A program made the position numbers and the translations under genes. From contig NC_057918.1 of assembly GCF_018873765.1 (NCBI RefSeq), positions 13,090,862 through 13,154,861 of the forward strand: a stretch of DNA of 64,000 nucleotides, in the 5' to 3' direction. Below are positions 47,401-57,598 of this stretch, in pieces. The DNA comes from Telopea speciosissima. Its lineage: Eukaryota; Streptophyta; Magnoliopsida; Proteales; Proteaceae. The number at the start of each line of letters is the position of its first letter. Position 1 is the stretch's first letter. The notes under the pieces are model-generated. The model was not told where the DNA came from, ran no database searches, and worked only from the letters and a program-made list of their open reading frames with translations.

Positions 47401-47913
47401 GACTCCCACCACTGCAGGTCTAGGGTTTCTTTCATAGAAAGCTGTTTCATAGAATGAGAAAAATTAAAAAAAAAAAAATCAAAAGGAAAAGTGACAGGGA
47501 GCGATACCGTATTACGGTTAACTCATTAATATTTAATATGGGTCTTATTATGTTAATGCGCACAGCAGCGCCTTCATTACTGGAGCGGATAAAAATTCGT
47601 CTTTGGTGTCTAAGTGAATTCCAATTCCAATCAGGCCGTTTCAAATATTTGACTTTTCATTCTCCATGGGAGAGAGCATGGGAGAGCATGGAGAAGAAGA
47701 AGATCGGAAACTGTGGATTTGACTGGAATTTCTGGGAAAAGGAAAAAAATTCGTGCAAATTAAGGATAGAGAAATTCGAGAATTCATACCTTGAGGAATA
47801 CTGTTTGAAGATGTTGATGATTTCAAGATCGATGAGAGAGAGATTTCGTCAACGGAGCAGAAGAGGATGAAAACAAGACATATGATCGCCGTCGTCCAAC
47901 TACTCCTTTTCAT
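44479..47913 (-). CDS. GT61 glycosyltransferase, type II membrane protein (two exons, 468 aa)
   Basis: Exon 2 (44479-45761) encodes the catalytic region and exon 1 (47790-47913) the N-terminus. The donor CAAG|GTATGA and acceptor TTGCAG|AAAGAA are in matching phase, giving 468 aa. Exon 1 reads MKRSSW, then TTAIICLVFILFCSV: a short cytosolic tail and single anchor, followed by a Ser-rich stem, the layout of a Golgi glycosyltransferase. Diagnostic GT61 segments are IICDHSNYRYDLC (78-90), IFSAGGYTGNFFHDFNDGF (165-183), DTHCFPS (234-240), MLGVHGAALTHSLFL (347-361) and YVEYKIEQEESSL (394-406). GT61 members transfer arabinose or xylose onto xylan, or xylose onto N-glycans. The sequence fits the xylan arabinosyl/xylosyltransferase-like branch, but the acceptor cannot be read from it. 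The longer frame from 45888 starts with GTG and runs through the intron; it is not the start. The 2-kb intron holds foldback elements and a SINE piece. Confidence 0.85.
46012..46126. mobile_element. Foldback MITE related to family D, inside GT61 intron
   Basis: The arms GCAACCCAGACATGGTGAGG CATGCAATGATCG and the complementary CGATCATTGCACGCCTCGTC ATGTCTAGGTCGCA surround a CGGGCAAGAATAA centre. The TGGGCAAGG / TCGGGCAAG motif is shared with the element at 9164-9352. Intronic and probably spliced out. Confidence 0.65.
46441..46560. mobile_element. Foldback MITE, family D, inside GT61 intron
   Basis: TGTGCACCTTACACACAATG and CTGTCTTACCCCTGTTCAGG are complemented at the right by GGGCAGGGGTAATGCAGTCT and GTGCCCCGTTGTATAGGGCGCAC. 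The ACCCCTG..CAGG loop motif is the same as at 9240-9280. Confidence 0.65.
47155..47315. mobile_element. Foldback MITE, family B, copy 3 (in GT61 intron)
   Basis: GGGAAGTAGTTTTCTGGAGT GTGGCTTACGGCGCCAACAC TCC and the complementary TGGGAGTGCTGGCGTAGGCC ACTC flank the usual CTCTCTTCCCCTCAAAACAAG spacer. Confidence 0.7.
47376..47450 (-). mobile_element. Truncated Au-type SINE
   Basis: Only the 3' half is present: on the plus strand AAGGCATATCAAGTGCACGA, ACTGCAGGTCTAGGG and AAAGCTGTTTCATA, matching positions 350-455 of the full copy. The tRNA-like head is missing. Confidence 0.6.
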
Positions 47914-47986
47914 CGCTCTTAGATTGATTAGTTCAGACCTGCAGCTTCAAACCTCAACCACCGCTCCTGCTGTTTCTTGATTGCAA

Positions 47987-48130
47987 CCTGCAAAAATTTC
48001 TCTGAACAAGCGAAGAGATTGAGTTTCGGATGAAATTTATAGAAAATCATAATTAAAAAAAAAAAATTTGATAGCTTGAGTTGAGATTTCTTGGCCAGTA
48101 TTAATTGAAAATTAAACAGTACACCTTACC
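47987..48130 (-). other. Predicted intron in the GT61 5' untranslated region
   Basis: On the minus strand a donor (AATTG|GTAAGG; exon ends at 48130) and an acceptor (TTTTTGCAG|GTTGC; exon resumes at 47987) define an intron of 142 bp, 48129 down to 47988. It lies upstream of the start codon at 47913. Leader introns are common in plants. The splice signals are good but there is no transcript evidence. Confidence 0.5.
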
Positions 48131-48615
48131 AATTGCGCTTCCGATGAAATATTCTGCAGTTCCGATCGATAAGATGCGGAGTTGAAATCTTTCAATTTCA
48201 GCAGGAAACAAATGGAAATCTAAATCTTCAAAGTCTCTTTTGAGTCTTGAAACCAATACGATCTTACTGCAAATCGTTAACTGAAAGCTTTTACAAGAAA
48301 GAGCTCGAGCGCGGAAAAGAAACAATACTGCAGAGGAACTTGAAGATCAAAACTGAGAATTTCACTTCGTTGAAACCAATACGATCTTAGAGCTGAAGGT
48401 TGGAATGGACTTGGCGATCATCGAAATGATGAAATTCGCTTTATTTCCTTTTCGTTTGTTAAGTTTCAACAGATTTCGATTTTCTCGAGAGAGAGAGAGA
48501 GAGACAGAGAGTCTAGGTCTGTAACGACGAGAAGCGTACACGGCATTCAAGCTAAGCACACAGCAGAGAGGGACTTGATGAAATTTTCAAAGACGGCAGG
48601 GGGACGAGAAGGATG

Positions 48616-48623
48616 TATTTATA
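48616..48623 (-). promoter_or_regulatory. Candidate TATA box of the GT61 gene
   Basis: TATAAATA on the minus strand lies in a GC-richer stretch with a CT-rich leader downstream (GA repeat at about 48486-48503 on the plus strand). Transcription would start near 48585, giving a leader of about 0.5 kb after removal of the proposed leader intron. Confidence 0.55.
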
Positions 48624-48767
48624 GGCCGAGGAGGAGGGAAGTATTAATTAATTAATAAATAATGTGCAAGGCTTCTGAACTGAACCGCCAGGGAAATCCT
48701 GGTACCCGTTACATTGGTTTTTATACCTTTCTTAGAAGAGAGAAAAAAATAAATATAAAATAAGGCA

Positions 48768-48918
48768 AGATATGGGTTGCCTGGTCGTGCGCCGTGCACC
48801 AGTGTGAGTGCCATCAACATGGATGAAATTTTTTATTACATGGGGTGGGATAGTAATTTCACACACTCTTGTGTCTAAGACCTCTAGGCACAAGATCCAT
48901 GCAATCAAATAACATTTT
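48768..48918. mobile_element. Degraded foldback element
   Basis: TTGCCTGGTCGTGCGCCGTG, GGGTGGGATAGTAATTTCAC and AGATCCATGCAATCAAATAA follow the general layout of family A (stem, GTGG..AATTTCAC core, stem) but the arms no longer pair well. It is just upstream of the proposed GT61 TATA box. Confidence 0.45.
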
Positions 48919-48951
48919 TTTCCCATAAAAATGTTTATGACTAGGCATAGA

Positions 48952-49239
48952 TACGGATGTAAACGGATCGGATTCGGCTCGGATAGTGCTATATCTGCAT
49001 CCGCATTCGCATCTGCATCCGCATTCGCATCCGCATCCGATTAGCTTTTGGACGGATTCGGATAGTGCTAAACGGATACAGACACGAATACAGCTCAGAT
49101 ATTTTATCCATTTACATGTAAATATAGCTTCTCAGATAGCTATAGCCTATCTATATTCGTATTTGTTTAGTTTTCAGGGGGATTCGAATAGTGCTAAACG
49201 GATACGGAAACGGATTTTGACTATTCATTTACATCCTTA
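48952..49239. mobile_element. hAT-type MITE (family G), copy 2, perfect 8-bp duplication
   Basis: The ends are TACGGATGTAAACGGATCG and, complemented, TAAGGATGTAAATGAATAG. GGCATAGA occurs exactly on both sides (48944-48951 and 49240-49247). It is longer than copy 1 because of a small expansion of ATCCGCATTCGC-type repeats near 48990-49040. Confidence 0.88.
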
Positions 49240-49299
49240 GGCATAGAGTACCTCGGATGTTCAGATACTTCCCCATTAGATATACATATGGCAGAATAA

Positions 49300-49757
49300 G
49301 GTTGTATCGATTGAGAACCGAAATCAGTCATTTAAATTCGAATTGAAATAAATCGATTTCGTTTTGATTTGAAAACATGGAATCGTTTTTTGTTAAGTTC
49401 GGTATCGGTTTTAGGACTGAAATTGTTCGAAATCAAATTACCCATTTCAAATCGAATTAATGTGGATGATATTAATGTTTGAAAAAAATTCAGTGAATTA
49501 TGACTCTAACAAATAAGGGGTTCTTTTGTTATGAGATGTAAAAAGTTTTTTCAAATATTTAAAATAGGGTCTAAACCGAATACAAGACTAAATAAAGAAC
49601 TAGATAAAAACAAAATAGTAACTAAACCATGTCGAATTGATTTTGGTTTTGGTTTTGGTTTGGAAACACATGTTCTTATTTTAATTTTGGATCAATTTCA
49701 ATTTCCACATGTTGTACCTTAAACCGAATTAAAATCAAAACAAACTAATTAACACCC
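49300..49757. mobile_element. Probable element with ..TAACACCCTTA end
   Basis: AAATCGATTTCG, AAATCGAATT and TTTTGGTTTTGGTTTGGAAA repeats run up to CTAATTAACACCCTTACGGG at the right. Composition and end are those of the AGGGTGTCAAA-type elements at 3770 and 56583. The left end is not certain. Confidence 0.4.
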
Positions 49758-49849
49758 TTACGGGTAAGGATTCCCTACACTACTAGTTTGAGGGTGGAGG
49801 AATCTCTCAAGACATGCCAATGGAGGTGTGAAAAATGGTATCATTAGTA

Positions 49850-50470
49850 TGAGTTTTTTTTTTTTTTTGGGCAAACCATCCATGTGGGGTTCATATGATC
49901 ATGATAGTCAATAGAGAAGAAGGATTCTACCCCAAAAGAATAATAAATTAAACCCATGTAAGAGGCATATGATAAAATGGCCGCATAGGAAACTTTTTCC
50001 TTGGCATGCTGGTGAAGGGATGAATCTTTATCAACATGGATGAAATTAAGGGTTGGCTCAAAGAGAGAAGAATTGCCACGATGCCAAAGTACCATTTCCC
50101 TTTTACATGGGATTTTTCATTATTTTTCTCTTCTACTCAACCATGTGGGTCTCACGTGGAAAATACCATTTTCCACCACTATTGTGGTGGCATTAAAATT
50201 CATCCCTTCAGTAGCATCGTTGGAAACACTTTCCCTTATATATACAAGCGCATGAGCCACATACATGCGACAGTCAAGAGAATGCACGCTCGCATCTCGG
50301 AGGCAGGTTTTTCGCCTTTCATGGGGGGGTGGAGTGGTCATTTCACCCTCCACTATGTCAGGGCATGGCTTGCGCCCACCCCATAGAGAACTTTTCCATA
50401 TACATATAGCCGTGTGGGAAATCATATCATTCACATGGGCCCATATGATAAGTGGAATAGAGAAAAAAAT
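49850..50470. mobile_element. Composite inverted-repeat element with a nested foldback
   Basis: The left part (CATCCATGTGGGGTTCATAT GATCATGATAG) is related in inverted and direct form to the right part (CACATGGGCCCATATGATAA GTGGAATAGAG). A family A-like piece (TCGCCTTTCATGGGGGGGTG, GGTCATTTCACCC, GGGCATGGCTTGCGCCCACC) is nested at about 50295-50400. Boundaries are not resolved. Confidence 0.4.
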
Positions 50471-50475
50471 TAAGA

Positions 50476-50780
50476 GAAGTAGTTTTCTGTTCGACAGTGC
50501 GTCCTACGCCAGCACACCCATGTGTATCTCTTGTAAGGGTATTTATGTAATATCCCTTCATATGTTCTAATATAATCCTACTTATATTAATACTCAGACT
50601 ATGAGAGGCAATCTAGTAATTAGCCCATCTGACTTTAACCTTAGTTTTCCTATAAATACTAGCTGGAGGCAGCAGTCTGGGTATTCCAAAACGTAGGTGT
50701 CTTTTCATATAGGGAAGAGAAAGATAGACTCATGAGATTGTTGGCGTAGGCCACACTCTCGGAAAGAGTTATTTTTTCCA
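50476..50780. mobile_element. Foldback MITE, family B, copy 4 with central insertion
   Basis: The left arm (GAAGTAGTTTTCTGTTCGAC, CCTACGCCAGCACACCCATG) and the right arm (ATAGACTCATGAGATTGTTG GCGTAGGCCACACTC) are separated by about 170 bp of unrelated AT-rich sequence (50535-50700). In the other copies this spacer is only about 60-80 bp. The insert starts TGTAAGGGTATTTATGTAAT and includes CTATAAATACTAGCTGG, so it may be a retroelement piece. Confidence 0.6.
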
Positions 50781-51472
50781 AAACATAATTATAATTAAAA
50801 ATCAATGTGAAAGGACATACAATACAGCTGGTGATATTATTATATAAAAGGTTTTGCTTCGCGTAACCACAATTGCTTATACTGAGCTTGTGACCGTATC
50901 AGAATTTCCTCATTTACATGAGAATAGGAGCAATTTTTTTTTTGTCCTGTAGTCGGGGCAGAAATGATTTCACACATTAAATTAATAATTTTCATATAAT
51001 CAATATTTTTTTTATCTTCTTTGGTCCGTGTTAGATAATTACAACTAAAAAATTTATTATATAAAAGTATAGATTACTACCGATTATATGATATATTTTT
51101 ACTCCATAGAACATCTCTCTCTCTCATACACACACACAAAAACAAAACATCACAACTTGTCCTCCTCCTCTATCCCTCCCATATACCTCCCCCCTCTCTC
51201 ACCCTCATGTTATTTTAATGAGGACATAACGACAAGTCTAGTACGTGTTTCGAATACACATGTGAAATGATAATATACTACCTCACTAAAAGAAGAATTG
51301 TGTTATACTAAGAGGGTGAAAAAACAAGATTATAAATTATTTGACACCTTAGGAGGTGTCTGATAAGCAAATCCTATGTCACTTACATGTGCAAATGCAA
51401 GTTTGATATTGTTAGGCGTAAATGTACGATGTGGGCATTTGCTAAATGACGCTGAGAGTAAATTACTAAAAT

Positions 51473-51477
51473 GTGTA

Positions 51478-51531
<54 letters not shown>
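51473..51531. repeat. Compound TG/GA microsatellite
   Basis: About 13 TG units (51475-51499) run directly into about 16 GA units (51500-51531) without interruption. Likely highly variable in length. Confidence 0.95.
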
Positions 51532-51534
<3 letters not shown>

Positions 51535-51774
51535 CTTTTCATTGAGATAAGAGTGTAAGATCGATAGGAGCTGGTTTTCAATGAAGTAGTTAGAATATAA
51601 GAGGATGTATGAAGATGGGGAGATGGGAAGATGTCTTTACCCAAAAAAAAAAAGAATTTGAAGATGTGAGAAAAAAACAACACACATTTTTTCAAGGAAA
51701 TCCTCTCCATTGACAATTTAAGATAAGCATCTGCAGAGGAAGTAGCTACAATTACAAAAATGCCATTTTATATT

Positions 51775-52092
51775 TTATATTAATCTCCATTTGATGGCAT
51801 TTTGATAATTTTACTAAAAATTTGAATCAAGAGTTTGAGCAATTTTCTTTGCTTACTTTGGTTTAAAATTTGATTATTGAGATATACGTGGAATCCTATT
51901 TCTTGAAGCTCGATCTCTCCCCCGAATGAACCATATAGCCAAGAGAAACCAGAAACCAGAAGAGAAGAGCTTGCCCCACCCATGAGTAAATATTTCATAG
52001 TAGCCTCATTAGACCGTTTATCACATGGACTAACCAATATACGACAAAGTTGCAATAGTGTAGTGTTACACTTCACTAGGCATAGTGACACA
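51775..52092. repeat. Dispersed repeat (family J), copy 2
   Basis: Reverse complement of 7840-8055 (shared CATTTGATGG.ATTTTGATAA and ACTAGGCATAGTGAC), with extra sequence in the middle. No coding capacity beyond chance frames. Confidence 0.55.
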
Positions 52093-52269
52093 TAAGACCC
52101 TATTTTTAGAATGTAAAAGAATTCTTTATATAGGTCAAATTAAAAGAAGACAAAAAAAAAAAAAAATCTGTTAATGCCTTAGGGTGAACACTTGAACAAA
52201 AGAGTTAGGAAATTCTTAAAAATTAGATGAAAATTATTAGACAAAGCAAAGAAAAACATGAATCAGGAT

Positions 52270-52425
52270 TGTCTCCAGAGAGCAGAGAACACCTAAGGCG
52301 CTGTCAGCCGTTGGGTTGTACCGCACACATTCCTAGGTGTGCACCGAGAAATATGAGGCACAGCTCAACCGCTGGATGCCCCCTAGCAGCATCCTGGGCA
52401 CACGCCTCCCTGGAGACGAACTAAA
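52270..52425. mobile_element. Foldback MITE, family C, uninterrupted copy
   Basis: GTCTCCAGAGAGCAGAGAAC and GGCGCTGTCAGCCGTTGGGT TGTACCGCACACATTCCTAG are complemented by GAGGCACAGCTCAACCGCTG GATGCCCC and CGCCTCCCTGGAGACGA. It provides the reference for recognising the copy split by the solo LTR at 16797-19603. Confidence 0.75.
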
Positions 52426-53006
52426 TTCCAATTATACTCCCTCTAATATTAATTAAGTTCACTTCTTATGATTCATCATGCATGATGGATTTGCTTCGCA
52501 TAGGATTGACAGTTAATGTTAGTTAGATTGTCAGTTGTTGCTTCCATCCTTTGACACCTTACCAAACTTATTGTTATTGGATGGCAGATCTTATAAAAAA
52601 AATTTTATTTGATGTACAGCTAATGCCGTCTCTGACTTAGGGACTTAGGGTTTATTAATATAATGGAAATAGATAAATTATTTCCAATATTTGTGGTGTT
52701 ATTTATTTATTTATTTTTTATATTGAAATTTGAAATTGCTATCAGGAAGAGAAAAGAAAAGAAAAGATTGTATTAACTACACCTTAAGTGATCACACCAA
52801 TATTTCGAATAGAAAAATAAAACGTTCTCTATAAGTAAGAACACGGTAGCTGTATTTTCAATGGTGAGAGTTGCTTATAATAAACGAAACTTAAAAAAAC
52901 AAATTGGTCACATTCTTCCTTTCTCTCCTTCTAGATTAAACGAAGTATTAGATCATATTATTTTTATAGTGTCCTAATCTTGCAGTGCACTGTAATGCGG
53001 GTCTGA

Positions 53007-53185
53007 GAGTTCGACACATGGAAGATGCGACATCCAACAGTGCCGAGCTCAAGAAGAAAGAAAGAAAGAAAGAAAAAAAAAAAAACCTGCATTGCATCGA
53101 GCTCACCCCATTGGATGAAGCTTCTTCTGTGTATCAAGCTCTCAAGGCCGTATTGCAGTGTACCGCCAAATTCCCACAGTGCAGA
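53007..53185. repeat. Family F repeat, copy 2, with GAAA tract and family E-like tail
   Basis: GAGTTCGACACATGGAAGAT and CGACATCCAACAGTGCCGAG match 27603-27650. An AAAG/A tract follows (53055-53085). The end GTGTACCGCCAAATTCCCAC AGTGCAGAGGAT resembles the right ends of family E palindromes. Confidence 0.5.
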
Positions 53186-54171
53186 GGATTTAATCCCACC
53201 TCTATAGATGTATTTGGAATTGTAATCTTTTTGTATTGTTTTTTTTTTTTTCTTTCTTTTATTATGTCATTATCAAAAGTTGTTATTGTTTGTAAATTTT
53301 TTTAGTAAACATATAAAATGACAGGATTTACCCTAAACGGAAAGAAAGGATTTTCATAAAATCGAAAAGCCATTTTAATGCAGCATTTATGCAAGACCCT
53401 CGTTGAGGAAAAAAAATTTGTTTTGGTAGAAGTGCAAAAAAGTAGGTTTTTGCCCAAGAGGGCCTTAAAACAGTTTTAAAACAGAAACTTATTTTAATGT
53501 AAAACAAAGCCCATAAATCACATTCATTGTAGTAAAAGAAACGAGTTTCAATATATAACTCAACCCCTCAACCCCAACATCAAGCCCACTAACCCATTTA
53601 GTTTTTGTTAAAACCAGTTTTAAGTTGAAAAGGGACCAAAGCCCATTAATGCAGATAAAGACAACATTGAGCTTTGTTACATAGTTAGAAAATCAGGTTT
53701 TCTTACTTGACTCGGTCTTGTCAAACGATCAAGGTGAGTCACATTTTTTAAGTTTTTAAATATATATAAATTAGTAAAAAATTCATAAAATACAGAATCA
53801 ATATGAGAAGACCAGAAGAAAAAAAAATTTAAAGAATCACATATCAATGTATTTTAAGTTTTTTTCATTGAACAAGAGAAGGGAGTCAAGAAGTTGAGGG
53901 TAATCTTACTGTTTTAGAATACAGATTTACTATTTTACTCAACTCGGTACAACTTTATGGTTTTTAAAAAATGACTAAACTATCCGAGTTTGTCATGACT
54001 CAATTAAAAATACCGAGTCTTATTTGACTCAGACGACTTATGTCCCAGTTTCATAATTTTTTACCTTGACCTAGTATAATCAACTCTTGACCAAGTTTTC
54101 CAAAAATTTTGACTCGATTCGGGCAACTCGCCCCAGTCAAAACCCAGTTTTTCAACTATGCTTTGATAGGA
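53186..54171. other. Intergenic stretch, nothing recognised
   Basis: AT-rich. Repeated GACTCGGT/AACTCGG/CGAGT motifs at 53700-54140 (for example TTGACTCGGTCTTGTCAAAC and CAACTCGCCCCAGTCAAAAC) suggest a decayed inverted-repeat element. No exon. Confidence 0.35.
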
Positions 54172-54280
54172 GTTTGGATCACATTCTTGTACACCTTTAG
54201 GCGCACCGATGGAAGCCACTCACTCTCCTAGATTCCATTTGTACGAGAACCATTCTTGCACGAGAATGCGATCTAGCCTC
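54172..54280. mobile_element. Foldback element, family L, copy 2
   Basis: TTGGATCACATTCTTGTACA on the left and TCTTGCACGAGAATGCGATC on the right are complementary ends; the interior carries GATTCCATTTGTACGAGAAC. Family E follows immediately at 54293, so two foldback elements sit side by side. Confidence 0.6.
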
Positions 54281-54292
54281 TACACCCCCCCG

Positions 54293-54418
54293 ACCAGGAT
54301 CCTCTATAGTACCATCGGGTGTGCAGTGTACATCCTACGGCACAGCAAAGGCCACATGGCCTCTGCTGTGCCACAGGATGTGCACCGCAAACCCGGCGGT
54401 ACTGCAGAGGATTTTTAT
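54293..54418. mobile_element. Foldback MITE, family E
   Basis: GGATCCTCTATAGTACCATC GGGTGTGCAGTGTACATCCT ACGGCACAGCAAAGGCCACA and the complementary TGGCCTCTGCTGTGCCACAG GATGTGCACCGCAAACCCGG CGGTACTGCAGAGGAT form a hairpin with almost no loop (centre at CCACATGG, about 54356). Confidence 0.75.
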
Positions 54419-55249
54419 CCCCCCCACCACCCAACACACACACCGATTCCTTCTCCTTCTCAAACAAACTCTGTTTCAGGGGGAAAAAAAAAAGGTTTTT
54501 TTTGACGAATGTATCACATCAAGTTGATGTCATTAAGTAACCTATTAATAGAGAGCATTGTTGACCAAAAAAAAAAATATGGAGAGCATTGACATGAAGA
54601 TGTAAGGGCAATAAGCTTGGGCCCAAAAGCTATTAAGGCCCAAATAAAGTAATTTCCTTTAGGGCCAAATATTTATGGTCCATGCCTATCCTTTTGCAAG
54701 ATGTATAAAGAAGGGCCAACCATCCACCTATAGTTGGGCAAAAGCTAAAGAAGCAAATTAGAGACAAGTGAGGAGAGGTTGATGATGATGATGATGATGA
54801 TGGTGATGACAAATATATATATAGAGATAGATATGCTTGTTTCCTCTTAACTCTTTTACCACCCGGCCAACACTCTACAACTTGTCCCTTCAATCAAACC
54901 CCAATAAAGAGTCTTCTATCACCTTCTTTAAAAGGACAAGGAAGAGGAGGGAAAGTAGGTCCCTCTCTATTTTCTAAGTGCTTTCAGCTCACTTCCCTCC
55001 AACTTATTCTTTCAGATTCCTCTTAATTAGAGGTAAATAATTAAAAGCTTTAATCATGGCATTCCCTCCTTATTCTTAATAAATAGTTCCAGGGCTTTTG
55101 GGGGGATGGGTGGGATCCAACCTCTATGGACGGCTATGATTGCTTGATCAGATCAATTTTATGCTTTTTTTGTTTTCACCAATGGTAACAAGTGGGCACA
55201 GCTCCTACATATAGTTCTTTGGGTACCTGTAAGCTCATAACCAAAAGGG

Positions 55250-55455
55250 GGCTGATAAGGGAAACAGGGCCGGGTTGGGTTGGGTTAGGCCTCTTAGCTA
55301 AGCCCAACCCACTCCCGATGGACCCTGAAGGGCTCAGCTTATCTAAGCCCAGTCCAACCCTGAAGGGCTTAGCCCATCTCAGACCAGTCCTGATTGACCC
55401 TGATTAGGCTGAGTTGGTCTTGATTGGGCCTTGATTGACCCTGGATTACCACCCA
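55250..55455. repeat. GGCC/GCCCAA-rich repeat related to family K
   Basis: GGGCCGGGTTGGGTTGGGTT, AAGCCCAACCCACTCC, several TGAAGGGCTTAGCCCATCT and TTGATTGACCCTG repeats. Similar in composition to the hAT MITE at 20277-20641, but the ends are not visible. Confidence 0.45.
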
Positions 55456-55684
55456 TAAAGTTTTTTTAGCGGCAATCCCTTTATGGCCACTAAAACCCAA
55501 GTTTCTTATAGTGATATAAAGGAAAAAGATATGTCGATGGCCGCCTACATTTCCTTTTGTGTATGGCACACCTACTTTACCAATTTACCCCCTAGAAAGA
55601 TGATATGGTCTTGGATAATGATCTGGATGTCTCCTTCCATCTAGATGGTTGTTATAATATGTCCCCTTCCATCTATGTTGATGC

Positions 55685-55755
55685 CCCTGTGTGTTCTCAT
55701 TGGCCCCCGTATTGGTGCATAAACCACGCAGTTAGACAGCGATCTCTTACCTGAA
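55685..55755. repeat. Family H repeat
   Basis: GTGTTCTCATTGGCCCCCGT ATTGGTGCATAAACCACGCA GTTAGACAGCGATCTCTTAC matches the copies at 42.65-43.06 and 61.85 kb. A GA microsatellite follows at 55772-55794. Confidence 0.55.
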
Positions 55756-56582
55756 TTGATTAGTAAAATTTACTGAGAGAGAGAGAGAGAGAGAGTGCCT
55801 AAGACCCAAGAGCACATGATACACTCATGCTTTTACATATTGTTGAGATCCTTATGAATTTTGTTTATTCAAAAAACATTAATAACAATTTGGATCCTTT
55901 GCAGCGCTGCTGCTTGTTCGTGCGATCGACATGAAATCCGACATGCAGCCTCACATAGACAGGGGCAAAATGACCACCCTAAGCATTACTAAACGATGAG
56001 AATATGTCAATCCTAGACTTTTTTGACATGTTGGAGGTATGATCTGCTCTAAAAAGCATCAATAAACGACGATATGTGAATCTTATCCTTAGATTCACAT
56101 CACATAAACGGCTAAATACTCTCAAGTCCAAGGCCAACAATTATGTTTTTTGGTCCACATTTGTAGTAGTCCACCCTAAGGCCCTAACCAATAAAAAAAA
56201 AGAAGTAAAATTAATTCTTCTTTTTTGAGGGGTCCTCTTGCTTTAATTTAAGAGATGATACACCTTCATGGAAGTACTGATTAGTAGTATTTCTGGCTTC
56301 TTCCTTTGTAATATTTGTAAATGAACTCAAATTGGCCCTGCCAAGTTGGAACAAACCCTTTTTTCCTTTTGTTTTAAGATATGGTTTTGGGGACCTTTGG
56401 GCGACACACACCTGAATAAAGAAGTTGCAGGTTTAGTAAGTGATATCAAGTCATGGATATTAAAATGGAGACATTCTTACTGTGTGTCACGTGATTACAA
56501 TATCTTGTAAAAAATCCCCAAGTGCTCCACTAAAATCCATCCAGATGGATTTAAAGTTAGATTGTAATGGAAATCTGGTCTA

Positions 56583-57458
56583 AGGGTGTCAAACTAGTTC
56601 AACCCGGATTGAACCAAATCCAAAATCGAGCCAGACCGATCGAGACCAAAACCAAAAACTGGACAGAACCCGATAAAAAATGAGACCAGACCAATCGTAA
56701 CCCGATACGAAACTGAAAAACCAGGATTTTCCTATTAATTTCCTTATGTATATACATGTAAACCCAAAATGGATTGGACCAAACCCGATAGTAGTCTAAT
56801 ACATAGTTAGCAAAAACGGGAACGGCAAAAAAATGAAGTCTTACGGTAGGGTTTTGAACGGTAAAAAACTGCAAATGGATGGTCAAAAAAAAAAACAGAT
56901 AGGCAGTACGGGTTTTAAACGTTTATATTTCAAAAAAACGGAACCAAAAAAACGACACTACTTTCATATAAATTGAGGAATTTTTATTTGAAATACATGC
57001 TTCTATTTTTTGGTATCCGTGCATTCACCTTGAGTTGAAGGTGATATCATGAAAAATGTAGCCCTTCGAGTCATCTTTACATCGGTGAAAAAATCAGGTA
57101 GATCAGAGTTCGGGAGAGAGAGATATGGTCAGTTAAGTCCAAGGTCTTAAAAAATATTAAATAAATGAGAACGTATTTTAAACGCGTTTAAAACGAAAAT
57201 GCTTGTTGTTTGTCATTTTTTACCGTATGTTTGGGAAACATACGGCAAAACGTATTTAAAACGGTAAAAAACGGAAACGTAAAACAGAGTTTTAAACGCG
57301 TTTTTGCTAACAGTGGTTTGATCACAAACCGAAACCAATAAAAACCAGATAAAAATCGTAAACTTCCTTCCTTAATGGCTTAGTTTGGGGTTGCCCAATA
57401 ATAGACCGAAACCAGTTCAACCGACCAAAACCAGACCGGACCAACCGATTGACACCCT
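56583..57458. mobile_element. Element with AGGGTGTCAA inverted ends, containing a nested MITE
   Basis: The left end AGGGTGTCAAACTAGTTCAA and the complement of the right end, AGGGTGTCAATCGGTTGG, agree over the terminal ten bases. The interior repeats AAACCAAAAACC/ACCGAACC-type sequence. A second element (56801-57315) with ends GTTAGCAAAAACG / CGTTTTTGCTAAC sits inside it and carries AAACGGTAAAAAACGG motifs. The outer element ends about 140 bp before the start codon of the dCTP pyrophosphatase-like gene. Confidence 0.55.
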
Positions 57459-57465
57459 CCCTTGG

Positions 57466-57467
<2 letters not shown>

Positions 57468-57507
<40 letters not shown>

Positions 57508-57580
57508 CTTCAAATCTTTTTGCCTTTATATTGAAGTTTACAACTTTGGATGGGACCTTGTGAACGATAATATATAGAGA
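57468..57580 (+). promoter_or_regulatory. CT-rich tract and TATA-like motif upstream of the MazG-like gene
   Basis: A CT microsatellite of about 19 units (57467-57504) and an AATATATAGA motif (57568-57577) lie between the transposon end at 57458 and the ATG at 57599. The TATA-like motif is only about 25 bp from the ATG. The real start may therefore lie further upstream, with the CT tract acting as a Y-patch or leader. Confidence 0.35.
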
Positions 57581-57598
57581 AGAGAGTACTACTGAACT

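Noticed and set aside
47454-47870. 138-residue basic frame on the plus strand
   Set aside because: It is antisense to the GT61 first exon and adjoining intron; its Lys/Arg/Glu-rich composition reflects the purine-rich complement.
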